From NCBI GenBank assembly GCA_019459455.1, contig JAIBEX010000014.1:1-64000 (forward strand): a DNA stretch of 64,000 nucleotides, read 5' to 3'. The notes below the pieces were generated by a model that ran no database searches, was not told the origin of the DNA, and worked only from the letters and a program-made list of their open reading frames with translations. The stretch is from Weeksellaceae bacterium. Lineage in GTDB: Bacteria > Bacteroidota > Bacteroidia > Flavobacteriales > Weeksellaceae. Shown here piece by piece: positions 9,105 through 18,150 of this stretch. The position numbers were made by a program, and so were the translations under genes. Numbering within the stretch: position 1 is the first letter of the stretch; each line of letters opens with the position of its first letter.

Positions 9105-9170
9105 TATAAAAGATTTAAAGATTTACATAAACTGTTCAATGTTGATGCCAAACTCTCAAAAGCTCCTTCT
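9105..9170 (-). repeat. Upstream part of the lipoprotein duplication, copy 1
   Basis: About 65 bases upstream of this gene match the 9787-9851 stretch before the paralogue with only a few substitutions. The shared core on the minus strand is TTTGGCATCRACATTGAACA (9133-9152 here, with flanking bases also conserved). It resembles a -24/-12 sigma-54 promoter (TGGCA-N6-TTG), although the expected C of the -12 GC is A. Both genes are therefore likely to be controlled alike. Confidence 0.55.
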
Positions 9171-9381
9171 GCCTTAAGCTTATACCGCTTTACCTATTTC
9201 TTCAAGTACAAAAGAAGCTTCGCCTTATGAACTGTACTGGGATCCAATTCTTTGCAAGAAATTTCAGGTGTGGACTTACCTGTTTTTAGATGTTTTCCCG
9301 ATGTGGGCCTGTTTTTTTATGAAGGACGAGATATAAAAAAAAGCCGAAATTTCCTTCTTTTGGTATGAGATGGTGATATTA
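9171..9381. other. Non-coding gap between the duplicated lipoprotein genes
   Basis: No gene, hairpin or promoter is convincing here. The 264-base plus-strand open frame starting at 9370 is antisense to the second lipoprotein gene and is rejected. Confidence 0.4.
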
Positions 9382-9786
9382 TTAATATTTTTGTTTGTTG
9401 TTCTGCAAGTTTTCTTGCTTGCCGTTCTTACGGTCTTTGTGAGTTTCCGTAGCTGTTTTAATGGAATCCTTAATAAAATCTTTGCGCGATTTTCGGGTAG
9501 TATGACGCCTACTTATAAATTTTCCGGTATTTCCATACCAGGGCTTAGGAACAACATCTCCGGACCTGATGACCAGTCCGTTTTGATAAAAATCACCATT
9601 GCTGTCTCTGTAAATGTCACCTTCCCGATATAAAGTCCCGTCCGGGCTTCGGTATACTTTGCTTTCAATCTGGTTACCTACTACATAGTTCCGACCGTTT
9701 TCAGCAGACGCCGGCTCATTTACACCGCAGGAAGCAAAAGTGAATGCCAATCCTGAAGTCAGTACTAATTTTGATAGATTTTTCAT
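9382..9786 (-). CDS. Lipoprotein, tandem paralogue 2
   Basis: The 134-residue protein shares with its neighbour the signal and lipobox (ASC, Cys20) and the core VYRSPDGTLYREGDIYRDSN followed by GDFYQNGLVIRSGDVVPKPW, but lacks the Asn/Pro linker and has an unrelated basic C-terminus (KSRKDFIKDSIKTATETHKD). The conserved promoter-proximal DNA and N-terminal half against divergent C-termini show an old tandem duplication with one tail replaced. Function unknown. Confidence 0.7.
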   Translation of the reverse strand: MKNLSKLVLTSGLAFTFASCGVNEPASAENGRNYVVGNQIESKVYRSPDGTLYREGDIYRDSNGDFYQNGLVIRSGDVVPKPWYGNTGKFISRRHTTRKSRKDFIKDSIKTATETHKDRKNGKQENLQNNKQKY

Positions 9787-9851
9787 TATAAAAAATTTAA
9801 AGATTTACATACACTGTTCAATGTCGATGCCAAACTCACAAACGCTCTTTA
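9787..9851 (-). repeat. Upstream part of the lipoprotein duplication, copy 2
   Basis: This is the counterpart of 9105-9170. The same promoter-like core (minus strand TTTGGCATCGACATTGAACA, about 9815-9834) and the AT-rich leader are preserved up to the start codon. Confidence 0.55.
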
Positions 9852-9860
9852 GTCCATTAA

Positions 9861-10355
9861 TTATAGCACTTTACTTCTTCTTTCCATGAGGACAACATCA
9901 CGCCAAACCCCGTTCATTTCCGCAATCCTTTCTCGTGTGCCGACAGTCCTGAATCCCAATTTGGAGTGGATAGCGATGGACGCTTCATTTTCCGGGAATA
10001 TACCGGACTGAAGGGTCCAGAAACCATGCTCCTCGCTGTCAAGGATCAGTTTTTTCATCAAAACCGTTCCAAGGCCTTTTCCCTGAACGGAATCATGCAG
10101 GTAAATGCTCACCTCGGCGACGCCCTTAAAACATTCCCGGCTGCTCATTGGTTTAAGCGCTGCCCAACCCACCACGGTTTCATCTTCATCCTCCAGGACC
10201 CATCGGCATACATGGAAAAATGTCATGTCCCAGTTTTCCCAGTTTGGCGCATCCTTGTCAAATGTAGCATTTCCTCCGTCAATCCCCTGTTTAAATATTT
10301 CTATGACACGCTTCCCATCTTCAGCGTGCATGTGTCTTATCTCGTAGTTCATCAT
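9861..10355 (-). CDS. GNAT acetyltransferase, phosphinothricin-acetyltransferase-like
   Basis: From the ATG at 10355 the protein has about 164 residues with the GNAT fold: IRHMHAEDGKRVIEIF opens strand 1, VSIYLHDSVQGKGLGTVLMK is the acetyl-CoA-binding motif A (Q/RxxGxG/A), and SIAIHSKLGFRTVGTRERI is motif B. The ASIAIHSKLGF and MNGVWRDVVLMER elements are typical of the Pat/YwnH/MnaT subgroup that acetylates methionine sulfone, sulfoximine or phosphinothricin. Substrate is not proven. Two tandem ATGs occur; an in-frame ATG 13 codons upstream is less likely. It lies after uvrA on the same strand. Confidence 0.8.
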   Translation of the reverse strand: MMNYEIRHMHAEDGKRVIEIFKQGIDGGNATFDKDAPNWENWDMTFFHVCRWVLEDEDETVVGWAALKPMSSRECFKGVAEVSIYLHDSVQGKGLGTVLMKKLILDSEEHGFWTLQSGIFPENEASIAIHSKLGFRTVGTRERIAEMNGVWRDVVLMERRSKVL

Positions 10356-10436
10356 CTTCTTGCTTTTCAGATTTACAATACCGTCGTTAGGCAATACCGT
10401 TCAAAATTCAAATTCCGTTAACGCTGTGATTGCCTA

Positions 10437-13271
10437 TTACTCTTCCAGTTCTTTTTTCAGAAATTTGCCCGTCATCGACTTCCTGTTTTTCACCACCTCT
10501 TCGGGCGTTCCTTCGGCCACGATCTTACCGCCATATTTGCCGCCTTCCGGACCTACATCAATCATATGATCGGCCAGTTTTATGACATCCATGTTGTGCT
10601 CAATGATGATAAAGGAGTTTCCAAGATTAACGAGTTTGTTTATGGCCTCCATCAAAACCTTCACATCCTCAAAATGAAGTCCGGTCGTAGGTTCGTCGAG
10701 GATATAAAGGGTATTCCCCGTTTGCCTTTTTGCAAGTTCTGTTGCCAGTTTGATCCGCTGGGCTTCCCCGCCCGAAACGGTGGTGGATTGTTGCCCTAAG
10801 GTAATATAGCCCAAACCAACATCCTGCAGGGTCTTTACCTTATTGAAAATCTTTGGAATGGGAGCGAAAAAGTCCACGGCCTCATCAATGGTCATTTCCA
10901 GGACATCTGATATGGATTTCCCTTTATAACGAACCTCCAACGTTTCGCGGTTGAAGCGTTTTCCGTTACAGGTTTCGCAGTGCACGTAAACATCCGGCAG
11001 AAAATTCATTTCTATCACCTTTAATCCGCCTCCCTGACAGGTCTCACAGCGGCCGCCTTTCACATTAAAGGAAAAACGTCCCGGTTTATAGCCCCGGATC
11101 TTACTTTCGGGGAGTTCAGCGAAGAGCGTGCGGATGTCGGTGAACATGCCGGTATACGTTGCAGGATTGGAACGTGGGGTCCGGCCAATCGGCGTTTGGT
11201 CCACATCAACAATTTTATCAATATGATCAATACCCTCAATTTTCTTATAAGGCAAGGGCTCCTGAACACTACGGTAAAAATGATGGTTCAGGATTGGATA
11301 CAGGGTGCCGTTGATTAGGGATGATTTTCCGCTTCCGGAAATCCCTGTTACAACTACCAGTTTACCCAAAGGAATCTCAAGGATTACATTTTTCAGGTTG
11401 TTTCCGGAGGCACCTTTCAGTACAATGCTTTTGCCATTCCCTTTACGCCGGACCTTCGGAATCTCGATCTTTTTCCTGCCTGTGATGTAATCTGCAGTTA
11501 CCGTATCTGCTTTCAGAAGCTCATCCGGTTTTCCCTGCCACAGGATTTCGCCGCCATATTTCCCGGCTTTCGGGCCAATATCCAGAACATGGTCTGCGCC
11601 CAAAATCATTTCCTTGTCATGTTCCACTACAATCACGGAATTTCCGATATCGCGAAGGTTTTTCAGGGAATTGATGAGTCTGGCGTTATCGCGCTGGTGC
11701 AGCCCGATGGAGGGTTCATCCAGGATATACAGTACATTTACGAGTTGAGATCCAATCTGCGTAGCCAGGCGTATCCTTTGGCTTTCTCCACCGGAAAGAG
11801 TTCGGGAGCTACGGCTTAAACTGAGATAATCCAGTCCCATGTCCAGCAGGAACTGGAGTCTTGTTTCTATTTCTTTCAGGATTTCATGAGCGATGATGCT
11901 GTTCTTTTTTGAGAATTTTGGCCTCACCTGCTCAAGCCAGTCTTTAAAATCGGCCAGGGAAAGGGCACTGATCTCGGCGATATGACTGCCGTCTATCCTG
12001 AAACTTAAACTTTCTGCCTGAAGTCTTGTTCCTGCACACTGAGGACAGGTCTCCTCCGTTGTAAAATGCCTCTCAAGAAGCACCGCATCATAGCTTTCCT
12101 TGTCGTTGATGATGTCTTCCATAAAAGGAATCAACCCTTCGAAATTGACTTTAATTTTCTTGGAAATACCGGCATATTTCAGATCCTTGCTTATCTCTTT
12201 GGAAAGCCCGTAATACATATAGTCCAGAACCTCCTTTGGAATATCTTTAAACGGTGTCTGCAAATCCAGGTTGGAAATCTCCAGGATGTTTTTGATCTGG
12301 GCGAGCACCCATTTGTTGTTTTTTATATCCTCCAGAGGCAACAGGGCACCCTGACTGATGGACAGCTTGGGATTATCAACAAAATAATCCGTATTAATTT
12401 TTTTTATGACGCCGAGTCCCTTGCAGTTGGGGCAACTTCCTTTTGGGGAATTAAAGGAAAAGGTATTGGGTTCGGGCAATGCCAGGGAATGACCGGTGTC
12501 ATCGTCCATCAGGTTTTTTGAAAAATACTGGATATCGCTGTCGTCCAATTTTTGAATTCCAATAACACCCTCTCCCATATCCAAAGCGGTACGCAGCGAT
12601 TTTTCCATGCGGTTCTCCGTCGCATTTTCGCCGATGATCCAGCGGTCAATCACGATATCGATATCGTGGGTTTTGTAACGGTCCAGTTTCAGGTCGTATT
12701 CTATGTCCTGAAGTACACCGTCGATTCGAGCCTGACTGTAACCTTTTTTAGCCATCTGGACAAAAAGTTCATGATAATGCCCTTTTCGTGAGCGTACCAC
12801 GGGGGCCAGGAGCATGATCTTTTCACCTTTGAAATTTTCCTTGATTGTTTCCAGAATCTGTTCTTCGGTATAACTGACTAATTTTTTTCCGGAACTTAAT
12901 GAATAGGCATCGGACACCCGCGCAAACAAAAGTCGCAGAAAATCATAGAGTTCTGTAACGGTTCCAACGGTTGAACGGGGGTTTTTATTGGTGGTTTTCT
13001 GCTCAATAGCGATCACAGGGGAAAGCCCTTCAATCTTATCCACGTCAGGCCGCTCGAGACCTCCCAGGAACTGCCGTGCATACGCGGAAAACGTTTCTAT
13101 GTACCGCCTTTGGCCTTCTGCAAAAATGGTATCAAACGCAAGTGAAGATTTTCCACTGCCGGAAAGGCCGGTAATCACGACCAGTTCGTTGCGGGGAATC
13201 TTTACATCAATGTTCTTTAAATTGTGTTCACGTGCTCCGTAAACCTCTATATATTCTTTGGTATCGCTCAT
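10437..13271 (-). CDS. uvrA: Excinuclease ABC subunit A
   Basis: The 944-residue ATPase finds bulky DNA damage and loads UvrB in nucleotide excision repair. It has two ABC modules: Walker A at [14 protein letters not shown] and [14 protein letters not shown], signature [16 protein letters not shown] and [16 protein letters not shown], and Walker [12 protein letters not shown] and [11 protein letters not shown]. Zinc-binding pairs are [16 protein letters not shown] and CETCQGGG with CETCNGKR. Length and order are normal. The promoter is a TATTTTTG box at 13307-13314 (minus). It is followed by the acetyltransferase after 81 bases. Confidence 0.97.
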   Translation of the reverse strand: MSDTKEYIEVYGAREHNLKNIDVKIPRNELVVITGLSGSGKSSLAFDTIFAEGQRRYIETFSAYARQFLGGLERPDVDKIEGLSPVIAIEQKTTNKNPRSTVGTVTELYDFLRLLFARVSDAYSLSSGKKLVSYTEEQILETIKENFKGEKIMLLAPVVRSRKGHYHELFVQMAKKGYSQARIDGVLQDIEYDLKLDRYKTHDIDIVIDRWIIGENATENRMEKSLRTALDMGEGVIGIQKLDDSDIQYFSKNLMDDDTGHSLALPEPNTFSFNSPKGSCPNCKGLGVIKKINTDYFVDNPKLSISQGALLPLEDIKNNKWVLAQIKNILEISNLDLQTPFKDIPKEVLDYMYYGLSKEISKDLKYAGISKKIKVNFEGLIPFMEDIINDKESYDAVLLERHFTTEETCPQCAGTRLQAESLSFRIDGSHIAEISALSLADFKDWLEQVRPKFSKKNSIIAHEILKEIETRLQFLLDMGLDYLSLSRSSRTLSGGESQRIRLATQIGSQLVNVLYILDEPSIGLHQRDNARLINSLKNLRDIGNSVIVVEHDKEMILGADHVLDIGPKAGKYGGEILWQGKPDELLKADTVTADYITGRKKIEIPKVRRKGNGKSIVLKGASGNNLKNVILEIPLGKLVVVTGISGSGKSSLINGTLYPILNHHFYRSVQEPLPYKKIEGIDHIDKIVDVDQTPIGRTPRSNPATYTGMFTDIRTLFAELPESKIRGYKPGRFSFNVKGGRCETCQGGGLKVIEMNFLPDVYVHCETCNGKRFNRETLEVRYKGKSISDVLEMTIDEAVDFFAPIPKIFNKVKTLQDVGLGYITLGQQSTTVSGGEAQRIKLATELAKRQTGNTLYILDEPTTGLHFEDVKVLMEAINKLVNLGNSFIIIEHNMDVIKLADHMIDVGPEGGKYGGKIVAEGTPEEVVKNRKSMTGKFLKKELEE

Positions 13272-13306
13272 TTTATGTTCCGTCTTTTTTTGAAAAACCG
13301 AATGTG

Positions 13307-13314
13307 CAAAAATA
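13307..13314 (-). promoter_or_regulatory. -7 promoter box of uvrA
   Basis: TATTTTTG (reads CAAAAATA on the plus strand) fits the Bacteroidota TAnnTTTG element, 36 bases upstream of the start. No good -33 TTG at the usual distance. Confidence 0.5.
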
Positions 13315-13462
13315 CGGAAATTAATGTAAATTTCTTACCGTAATCATGCTTCACATAAAAAATTAGGACAAAGAAAGTTACTGATTATGACCGTGGTCTG
13401 TCCCCCAAATGCATATGGATGGAAAGGAAATTACTTAAATAAAGTTGCAAACAGGTTAAAAG

Positions 13463-13484
13463 AAAAAACCCGGTAATTCCGGGT
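13463..13484 (-). terminator. Terminator of the DEAD-box helicase gene
   Basis: ACCCGG-TAATT-CCGGGT at 13468-13484 directly follows the stop codon on the minus strand, and the minus strand continues with a T run. Confidence 0.8.
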
Positions 13485-14837
13485 CTATTTTTTCCTCTTG
13501 GCTTTGCTTTTGGCCTTTGCCTGGGCCCGGTTCACACCCGGCTTTGTTTTAGGCGGGTTCCGTTTGTGCGGACCACCCCAGTTTTCCTTTTTGTTTTTAT
13601 CTTTCTTTTCATGAAATGCCCCACCGCCTTCTACAATCTTGACCGTATGTGCATTTTTCATCACGACATCGTCCTGCTCCGAAGCAATCTTTTTTGGGTT
13701 AACCTTCACGGTCTCAGGGAAAGGAATTATTTTCAATTCCTTATCCATAAGAAGTTCTATATCAAGCAGAAAAGGCTCCTCTCTTAAAGTTAAAAAAGAG
13801 ACCGATTTACCGTCCTTGTCAGCACGTCCGGTCCGACCGATCCGGTGAATGTACTGTTCGGGAACCTCCGGAATTTCAAAGTTAAATACATGGGTAATGT
13901 CAGAAATATCGAGACCCCTGGCCATTACATCGGTGGTTATGAGTCCGCGTATTTCGCCCTCCTGAAACTGTTTCATGGCCTTCAGACGGTAATTCTGGGA
14001 TTTGTTGGAGTGAATAACGTCAAATTTACCGGGGAACAGCTCTTCAATTTTAGTGAACAGAAGGTCTGCGTGCTTTTTATTGTTTGTGAATATGAGCACC
14101 TTGGACATATCGGGCTGAGTTTCCAAAAGATGTTTCAGCAGGTTGACCTTGGTGTTGAAGTTGGTCACACGATATGCGGTCTGTTCAATCTTCTCCAGCG
14201 GTGTTCCGGATTTAGCAAGGGAAATCTCTACAGGATTTGCGAAATACTCTTCCAGCATTGCATCAACGGCATCCGTCATTGTCGCAGAAAAGAGGATATT
14301 TTGCCGCTTTGCCTTCATCATTTCAAAAATATGGGTAAGTTGTGGTCTGAAACCTAGACTTAACATCTCGTCAAATTCATCAACTACGAGTTTCTGCACC
14401 TCTTTCAGCGAAATTGCATTATCTATTGCCAAATCCATCACCCTACCCGGCGTACCTACCAAAATATCGCATCCATCGTTAAAAAGCAGTTTTTGGGTAT
14501 TGATGTTTTTTCCGCCATAAATTCCAATCACCCTGGCGGTCGTATTCTCCGCAAGCTTTTCCAAAACTTCCGTTACCTGCACTACCAGTTCGCGCGTCGG
14601 AACCAAAACCAGGACGGTCGGATTTCCTGTTCTGTTATATTTCCACATTTGAAGGACCGGCAGCAGATAGGCAAGTGTTTTTCCGGTTCCGGTTTGGGCA
14701 ATTCCCATGATATCCCGTCCGGAAAGGATTGCCCTGTAGCTTTTTTCCTGAATTGGAGTCGGTTCAAAAAGATTGATATCCGCCAAAACATCGAGGATCT
14801 TTTCAGACAAATCAAAATCTGCAAAAGTGATTTTCAT
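13485..14837 (-). CDS. DEAD/DEAH-box RNA helicase with DEFD motif II
   Basis: The 450-residue helicase unwinds RNA duplexes, probably in ribosome assembly or mRNA turnover. Motifs in order are the Q motif (FEPTPIQEKSY), Walker A AQTGTGKT (about 48-54), PTREL, TPGR, motif II DEFD at 153-156, SAT near 185, ARGLD and HRIGRTGR. Motif II carries Phe where the family has Ala. The C-terminus is a basic extension (GPHKRNPPKTKPGVNRAQAK) that would help RNA binding. Length fits the RhlE/CshA-like class, though motif II is unusual. A TAGCTTTG box lies at 14888-14895. Confidence 0.9.
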   Translation of the reverse strand: MKITFADFDLSEKILDVLADINLFEPTPIQEKSYRAILSGRDIMGIAQTGTGKTLAYLLPVLQMWKYNRTGNPTVLVLVPTRELVVQVTEVLEKLAENTTARVIGIYGGKNINTQKLLFNDGCDILVGTPGRVMDLAIDNAISLKEVQKLVVDEFDEMLSLGFRPQLTHIFEMMKAKRQNILFSATMTDAVDAMLEEYFANPVEISLAKSGTPLEKIEQTAYRVTNFNTKVNLLKHLLETQPDMSKVLIFTNNKKHADLLFTKIEELFPGKFDVIHSNKSQNYRLKAMKQFQEGEIRGLITTDVMARGLDISDITHVFNFEIPEVPEQYIHRIGRTGRADKDGKSVSFLTLREEPFLLDIELLMDKELKIIPFPETVKVNPKKIASEQDDVVMKNAHTVKIVEGGGAFHEKKDKNKKENWGGPHKRNPPKTKPGVNRAQAKAKSKAKRKK

Positions 14838-14887
14838 GTGTATTCTATAATTTAATGGAGTGCGCCAGAGGCAGCGGTTTAATGCTG

Positions 14888-14910
14888 CAAAGCTAAGGAA
14901 ATTAATTTTG
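14888..14910. promoter_or_regulatory. Divergent -7 boxes for the helicase and patatin genes
   Basis: TAGCTTTG on the minus strand (14888-14895) points to the helicase, and TAATTTTG on the plus strand (14903-14910) points to the patatin gene 73 bases downstream. Both match TAnnTTTG. Confidence 0.4.
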
Positions 14911-14982
14911 AGAGCCCTGTAGTCGTCTGAGGGCTGACCTTTCCTTTATTTTTTGTAATTTTAAATCATTAAAAAAGTAAAA

Positions 14983-15819
14983 TTGCTATCGATATTTAAT
15001 TCACCAAAAAAAAAGAAGTCGTACAGAGAAGTTTCACTTGTGCTATCGGGCGGAGGAGCGCGGGGATTTGGTCATATAGGGGTCATTGAAGTCCTTGTGG
15101 AAAAAGGATTCCACATTCACAGTGTCAGCGGCACTTCAATGGGAGCCCTGATTGGAGGCCTGTATGCGATGGGGAAACTTCACGATTTCAAGCAATGGGT
15201 GACTACCATGGGGAAGTTCCAGGCGCTTGACCTCATTGATTTCTCCATCCGGAGAAGAGGATTTCTAAAGGGAAACCGCGTCTTCAGAAAAATGAAGAAA
15301 CTCTTTCCCACGGTCAATATAGAAGAGTTGGAAACCGGATATTCGGCCATCGCTACTCAACTTTACGCAAAGAAAACGGTGTGTTTTGAAAAAGGGGATA
15401 TTTATGACGCCATACGGGCCTCCATCGCTATTCCAACTATTTTTTCTCCTGTCGAGATTGAAAATGATGTTTATATTGACGGTGGTGTCCTTAACAATAT
15501 TCCCGTTGAATACGCCAAAAGGAAAAAGAAAGACCTTCTGATTGTGGTGGATGTGAATGCCTTTATCCCGTATGAGGGTACAAAAAGCAAGGTACGGAAC
15601 TTAAGTTCAAACGTAAATGTCTTTACAAATGCACTTAGCCTACTTATAGAGACCAATGCCCGGAATTCACTGAAGGCTTTTCCTCCCGATATCTTAATAC
15701 AGCTTTCCAGGGAGTCCTGTAACATGCATGATTTCTTTAAGGTAAAGCAACAAATTGAATATGGAAGGCAGTGCGCGGAAAAAGCAATCGATGACTTCCT
15801 GAAAGATGAGAAAAAATGA
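14983..15819 (+). CDS. Patatin-like phospholipase
   Basis: The 278-residue protein has the patatin catalytic dyad context: oxyanion glycines in LSGGGARGFGHIG (about residues 21-33), nucleophile serine in GTSMG, and the aspartate in DGGVLNN. Such enzymes hydrolyse acyl lipids, often at the membrane. No signal peptide is present; the N-terminus is basic (SPKKKKSYREV). The start used is TTG at 14983 because no ATG precedes the conserved domain. It overlaps the next gene by four bases (ATGA), which indicates translational coupling. Confidence 0.85.
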   Translation: MLSIFNSPKKKKSYREVSLVLSGGGARGFGHIGVIEVLVEKGFHIHSVSGTSMGALIGGLYAMGKLHDFKQWVTTMGKFQALDLIDFSIRRRGFLKGNRVFRKMKKLFPTVNIEELETGYSAIATQLYAKKTVCFEKGDIYDAIRASIAIPTIFSPVEIENDVYIDGGVLNNIPVEYAKRKKKDLLIVVDVNAFIPYEGTKSKVRNLSSNVNVFTNALSLLIETNARNSLKAFPPDILIQLSRESCNMHDFFKVKQQIEYGRQCAEKAIDDFLKDEKK

Positions 15820-16460
15820 AATCAAACTATATTTTACTATCCGCATTTCTTTTTTTTGCCGCCTGTGGTGAGAAGAAAGACCAAAGTGACCCTGCTGTTA
15901 AAACTTCAGGTCCAGTGAGGTCATCCAATAATACGGTTCGTGTAAATGAAAATCTGGAAAAATGGCTGCGTTTTTACCGTGCAGGGAATCCCGACTTTTC
16001 TTTTGACCGGTTCACTTTAACTGACAGTGCGTCCATCAACTATAATTCAAGCAATGTTCCCGCAAATTTTGAAGTGAATTTCAATAAGGTTTATGAACCC
16101 TTTCTGGTGTACAGTCCTGACAGGACAAAGTACATTGACTTCGACAGCTATCACTGGATACCGGATGAAAATGGAAATCCGGGTTTTGAAGCAGACCAGC
16201 AAATTACCCTCGTTCATCTCCCTTCCAAAAACGTAAGGCAACTGGCTTTTTTCGGACCATCCTTTACCATCGAGGAAGCATTTTGGGAAGGCGACAGTGT
16301 AGCAGTTATGCTGGGGAACACCTATGAGAAAGTACCTTTTTACATTAAATATAATCTGAACAGAAATATACAGCACACGTACCGCTACCCCGATACCCTG
16401 ACGTTCGAAAAATCCTATATAGAAGAGCGCCTGAAATTAAAGGGCATTGGTGGAAAATAA
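15816..16460 (+). CDS. Lipoprotein coupled to the patatin gene
   Basis: The 214-residue protein has a lipoprotein signal with lipobox AAC (about residue 17) and a hydrophilic mature domain without known motifs. Recurrent aromatic and Asp-rich stretches (YIDFDSYHWIPDENGNPG, EAFWEGDSVAVML) suggest a beta-rich fold. Overlap with the patatin gene suggests that they work together, perhaps with both at the envelope, but this is inference from the operon only. Confidence 0.7.
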   Translation: MKSNYILLSAFLFFAACGEKKDQSDPAVKTSGPVRSSNNTVRVNENLEKWLRFYRAGNPDFSFDRFTLTDSASINYNSSNVPANFEVNFNKVYEPFLVYSPDRTKYIDFDSYHWIPDENGNPGFEADQQITLVHLPSKNVRQLAFFGPSFTIEEAFWEGDSVAVMLGNTYEKVPFYIKYNLNRNIQHTYRYPDTLTFEKSYIEERLKLKGIGGK

Positions 16461-16504
16461 ATTTTTACGATCTTATAGCTCTTCAGATTGGGCTTACTGA
16501 AATA

Positions 16505-16540
16505 AGAAAGCCTTGAAAAAATTTCAAGGCTTTCTTTTTA
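16505..16540. terminator. Bidirectional terminator
   Basis: AGAAAGCCTTGAAA and TTTCAAGGCTTTCT form a 14-bp stem around AAA, followed by a T run. It ends the patatin operon and, on the other strand, guaA. Confidence 0.9.
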
Positions 16541-16558
16541 TAAGCTAAATTCTTAAGG

Positions 16559-18088
16559 TTATTCCCATTCAATCGTTGCCGGCGGCTTACTCGAAATATC
16601 GTACGCTACACGGTTTATTCCACGAACTTCGTTTATAATCCTGTTCGAGACGTGTTCCAGAAATTCCCACGGAAACTTGCTAAAGGTCGCCGTCATGAAA
16701 TCGATGGTATTGGCGGACCGAACTACCGCAGTGTACTCATAGGTCCTCTCATCGCCCATTACACCGACTGATTTTACCGGGAGCAACACCACAAAAGCCT
16801 GAGAAACCTGTTCATAAAGTTTGTTTTTATACAGTTCCTCAATGAAAATATCATCCGCTTCCTGCAGAATTTTCACCTTTTCTTCATCCACCGCACCCAA
16901 GATCCTGATCCCAAGTCCCGGACCCGGAAAAGGATGACGCATCACCAGATGGTGTGGGATACCGAGCTCTTCACCCACCTTACGAACTTCATCTTTAAAG
17001 AGTTCGCGCAGAGGCTCAAGCAGTTCCAGGTTCATGACCTCAGGAAGTCCACCCACATTGTGGTGGGACTTGATTACTGCCGATGGACCCTTCACAGACT
17101 GGCTTTCAATGACGTCCGGATAAATGGTCCCTTGGGCCAGGAACTTTGCACCTTCAATCTTGTGGGATTCTTCGTCGAAAACTGCGACGAACTCATTACC
17201 GATTACTTTTCTTTTTTCTTCGGGGTCGGAAATTCCCTGCAGTTTTTTCAAAAACCGTTCTGAAGCATCCACCATATCAATTTTCATATGGAAATGCTCC
17301 CCGTAATTTTCCATCACTTTTCGGCCTTCCTCTTTACGCAGAAGACCGGTATCAACAAAGATGCAGGTAAGCTGGTCTCCAATTGCCTTATGTATTAAAA
17401 CTGCAGCTACAGATGAATCTACGCCTCCGGACAGTCCCAGAATTACCTTTTCAGAACCTACTTTCTGCTTTATTTCAGCAACTGTTTTATCAATATAGTT
17501 GCTAAGTTTCCAGTTTCTGGGGGCACGGCAGATGATTGAAACAAAATTTTCAATCATCCGGGAGCCCTCTTCTGTGTGCGAAACCTCCGGGTGAAACTGT
17601 ACGCAATAGATTTTTCTGGCTTCGTTGGAGATGGCCGAAATTACATCGGTGTTCGCATTAACCACAAAACCTTCCGGAACGGTTTCCACCTCATCAAAAT
17701 GACTCATCCACACCGTTGAAAACCTGCTTACACCGGCGAGAAGTGCATTGGTGCGGTCGATCTGAAGTTTTGCTTTTCCATATTCACCTTTTACTCCTTT
17801 TTTCACTTTTCCACCCAATAAATGAGTGGTTAGCTGCATGCCGTAGCAGATTCCGAGAATGGGAATATTCTGGTCGAATAGCCTTTGATCCACCAGATTG
17901 GCATTTTCTGCATTCACAGAACTTGGACCTCCGGAAAGAACGATTCCGGAAGGGTTTCTGGCTAAAATCTCCTCTAATGGGGTATTGAAAGGAATAACTT
18001 CGGAGTATACTTCCATTTCCCGAATCCGGCGCGCTATTAACTGATTGTATTGAGAGCCGAAGTCCAGGATGATGATACCGTTGTTCAT
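16559..18088 (-). CDS. guaA: GMP synthase (glutamine-hydrolysing)
   Basis: The 509-residue enzyme converts XMP to GMP using glutamine and ATP. The N-terminal class I amidotransferase has the nucleophile Cys in GICYGMQL and the His-Glu pair in FHPEVSHTEEG. The ATP-pyrophosphatase domain has the P-loop GLSGGVDSSVAAVLIHKA. The C-terminal dimer domain ends PPATIEWE, the usual terminus. It is the last gene of the purine block on this strand, but a hairpin between purD and guaA suggests partly separate transcription. Confidence 0.97.
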   Translation of the reverse strand: MNNGIIILDFGSQYNQLIARRIREMEVYSEVIPFNTPLEEILARNPSGIVLSGGPSSVNAENANLVDQRLFDQNIPILGICYGMQLTTHLLGGKVKKGVKGEYGKAKLQIDRTNALLAGVSRFSTVWMSHFDEVETVPEGFVVNANTDVISAISNEARKIYCVQFHPEVSHTEEGSRMIENFVSIICRAPRNWKLSNYIDKTVAEIKQKVGSEKVILGLSGGVDSSVAAVLIHKAIGDQLTCIFVDTGLLRKEEGRKVMENYGEHFHMKIDMVDASERFLKKLQGISDPEEKRKVIGNEFVAVFDEESHKIEGAKFLAQGTIYPDVIESQSVKGPSAVIKSHHNVGGLPEVMNLELLEPLRELFKDEVRKVGEELGIPHHLVMRHPFPGPGLGIRILGAVDEEKVKILQEADDIFIEELYKNKLYEQVSQAFVVLLPVKSVGVMGDERTYEYTAVVRSANTIDFMTATFSKFPWEFLEHVSNRIINEVRGINRVAYDISSKPPATIEWE

Positions 18089-18118
18089 ACGTACTTTGAT
18101 TTACTTACTGTTTTGATT

Positions 18119-18144
18119 AAAAAAAACGTGAAAACTCACGTTTT
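18119..18144 (-). terminator. Terminator between purD and guaA
   Basis: AAAACGTG and CACGTTTT form an 8-bp stem; on the minus strand a run of eight T follows. It lies 3' of purD and 31 bases before the guaA start, so guaA needs read-through or its own promoter. Confidence 0.75.
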
Positions 18145-18150
18145 AATATT

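Noticed and set aside
9135-9152. Firm call of a sigma-54 promoter
   Set aside because: Spacing is plausible but the invariant C of the -12 GC is replaced by A in both copies, so it is kept only as a resemblance.
9370-9633. Plus-strand 87-codon open frame
   Set aside because: It is antisense to the second lipoprotein gene, has no family resemblance, and the minus-strand frame has a clear lipobox and a paralogue.
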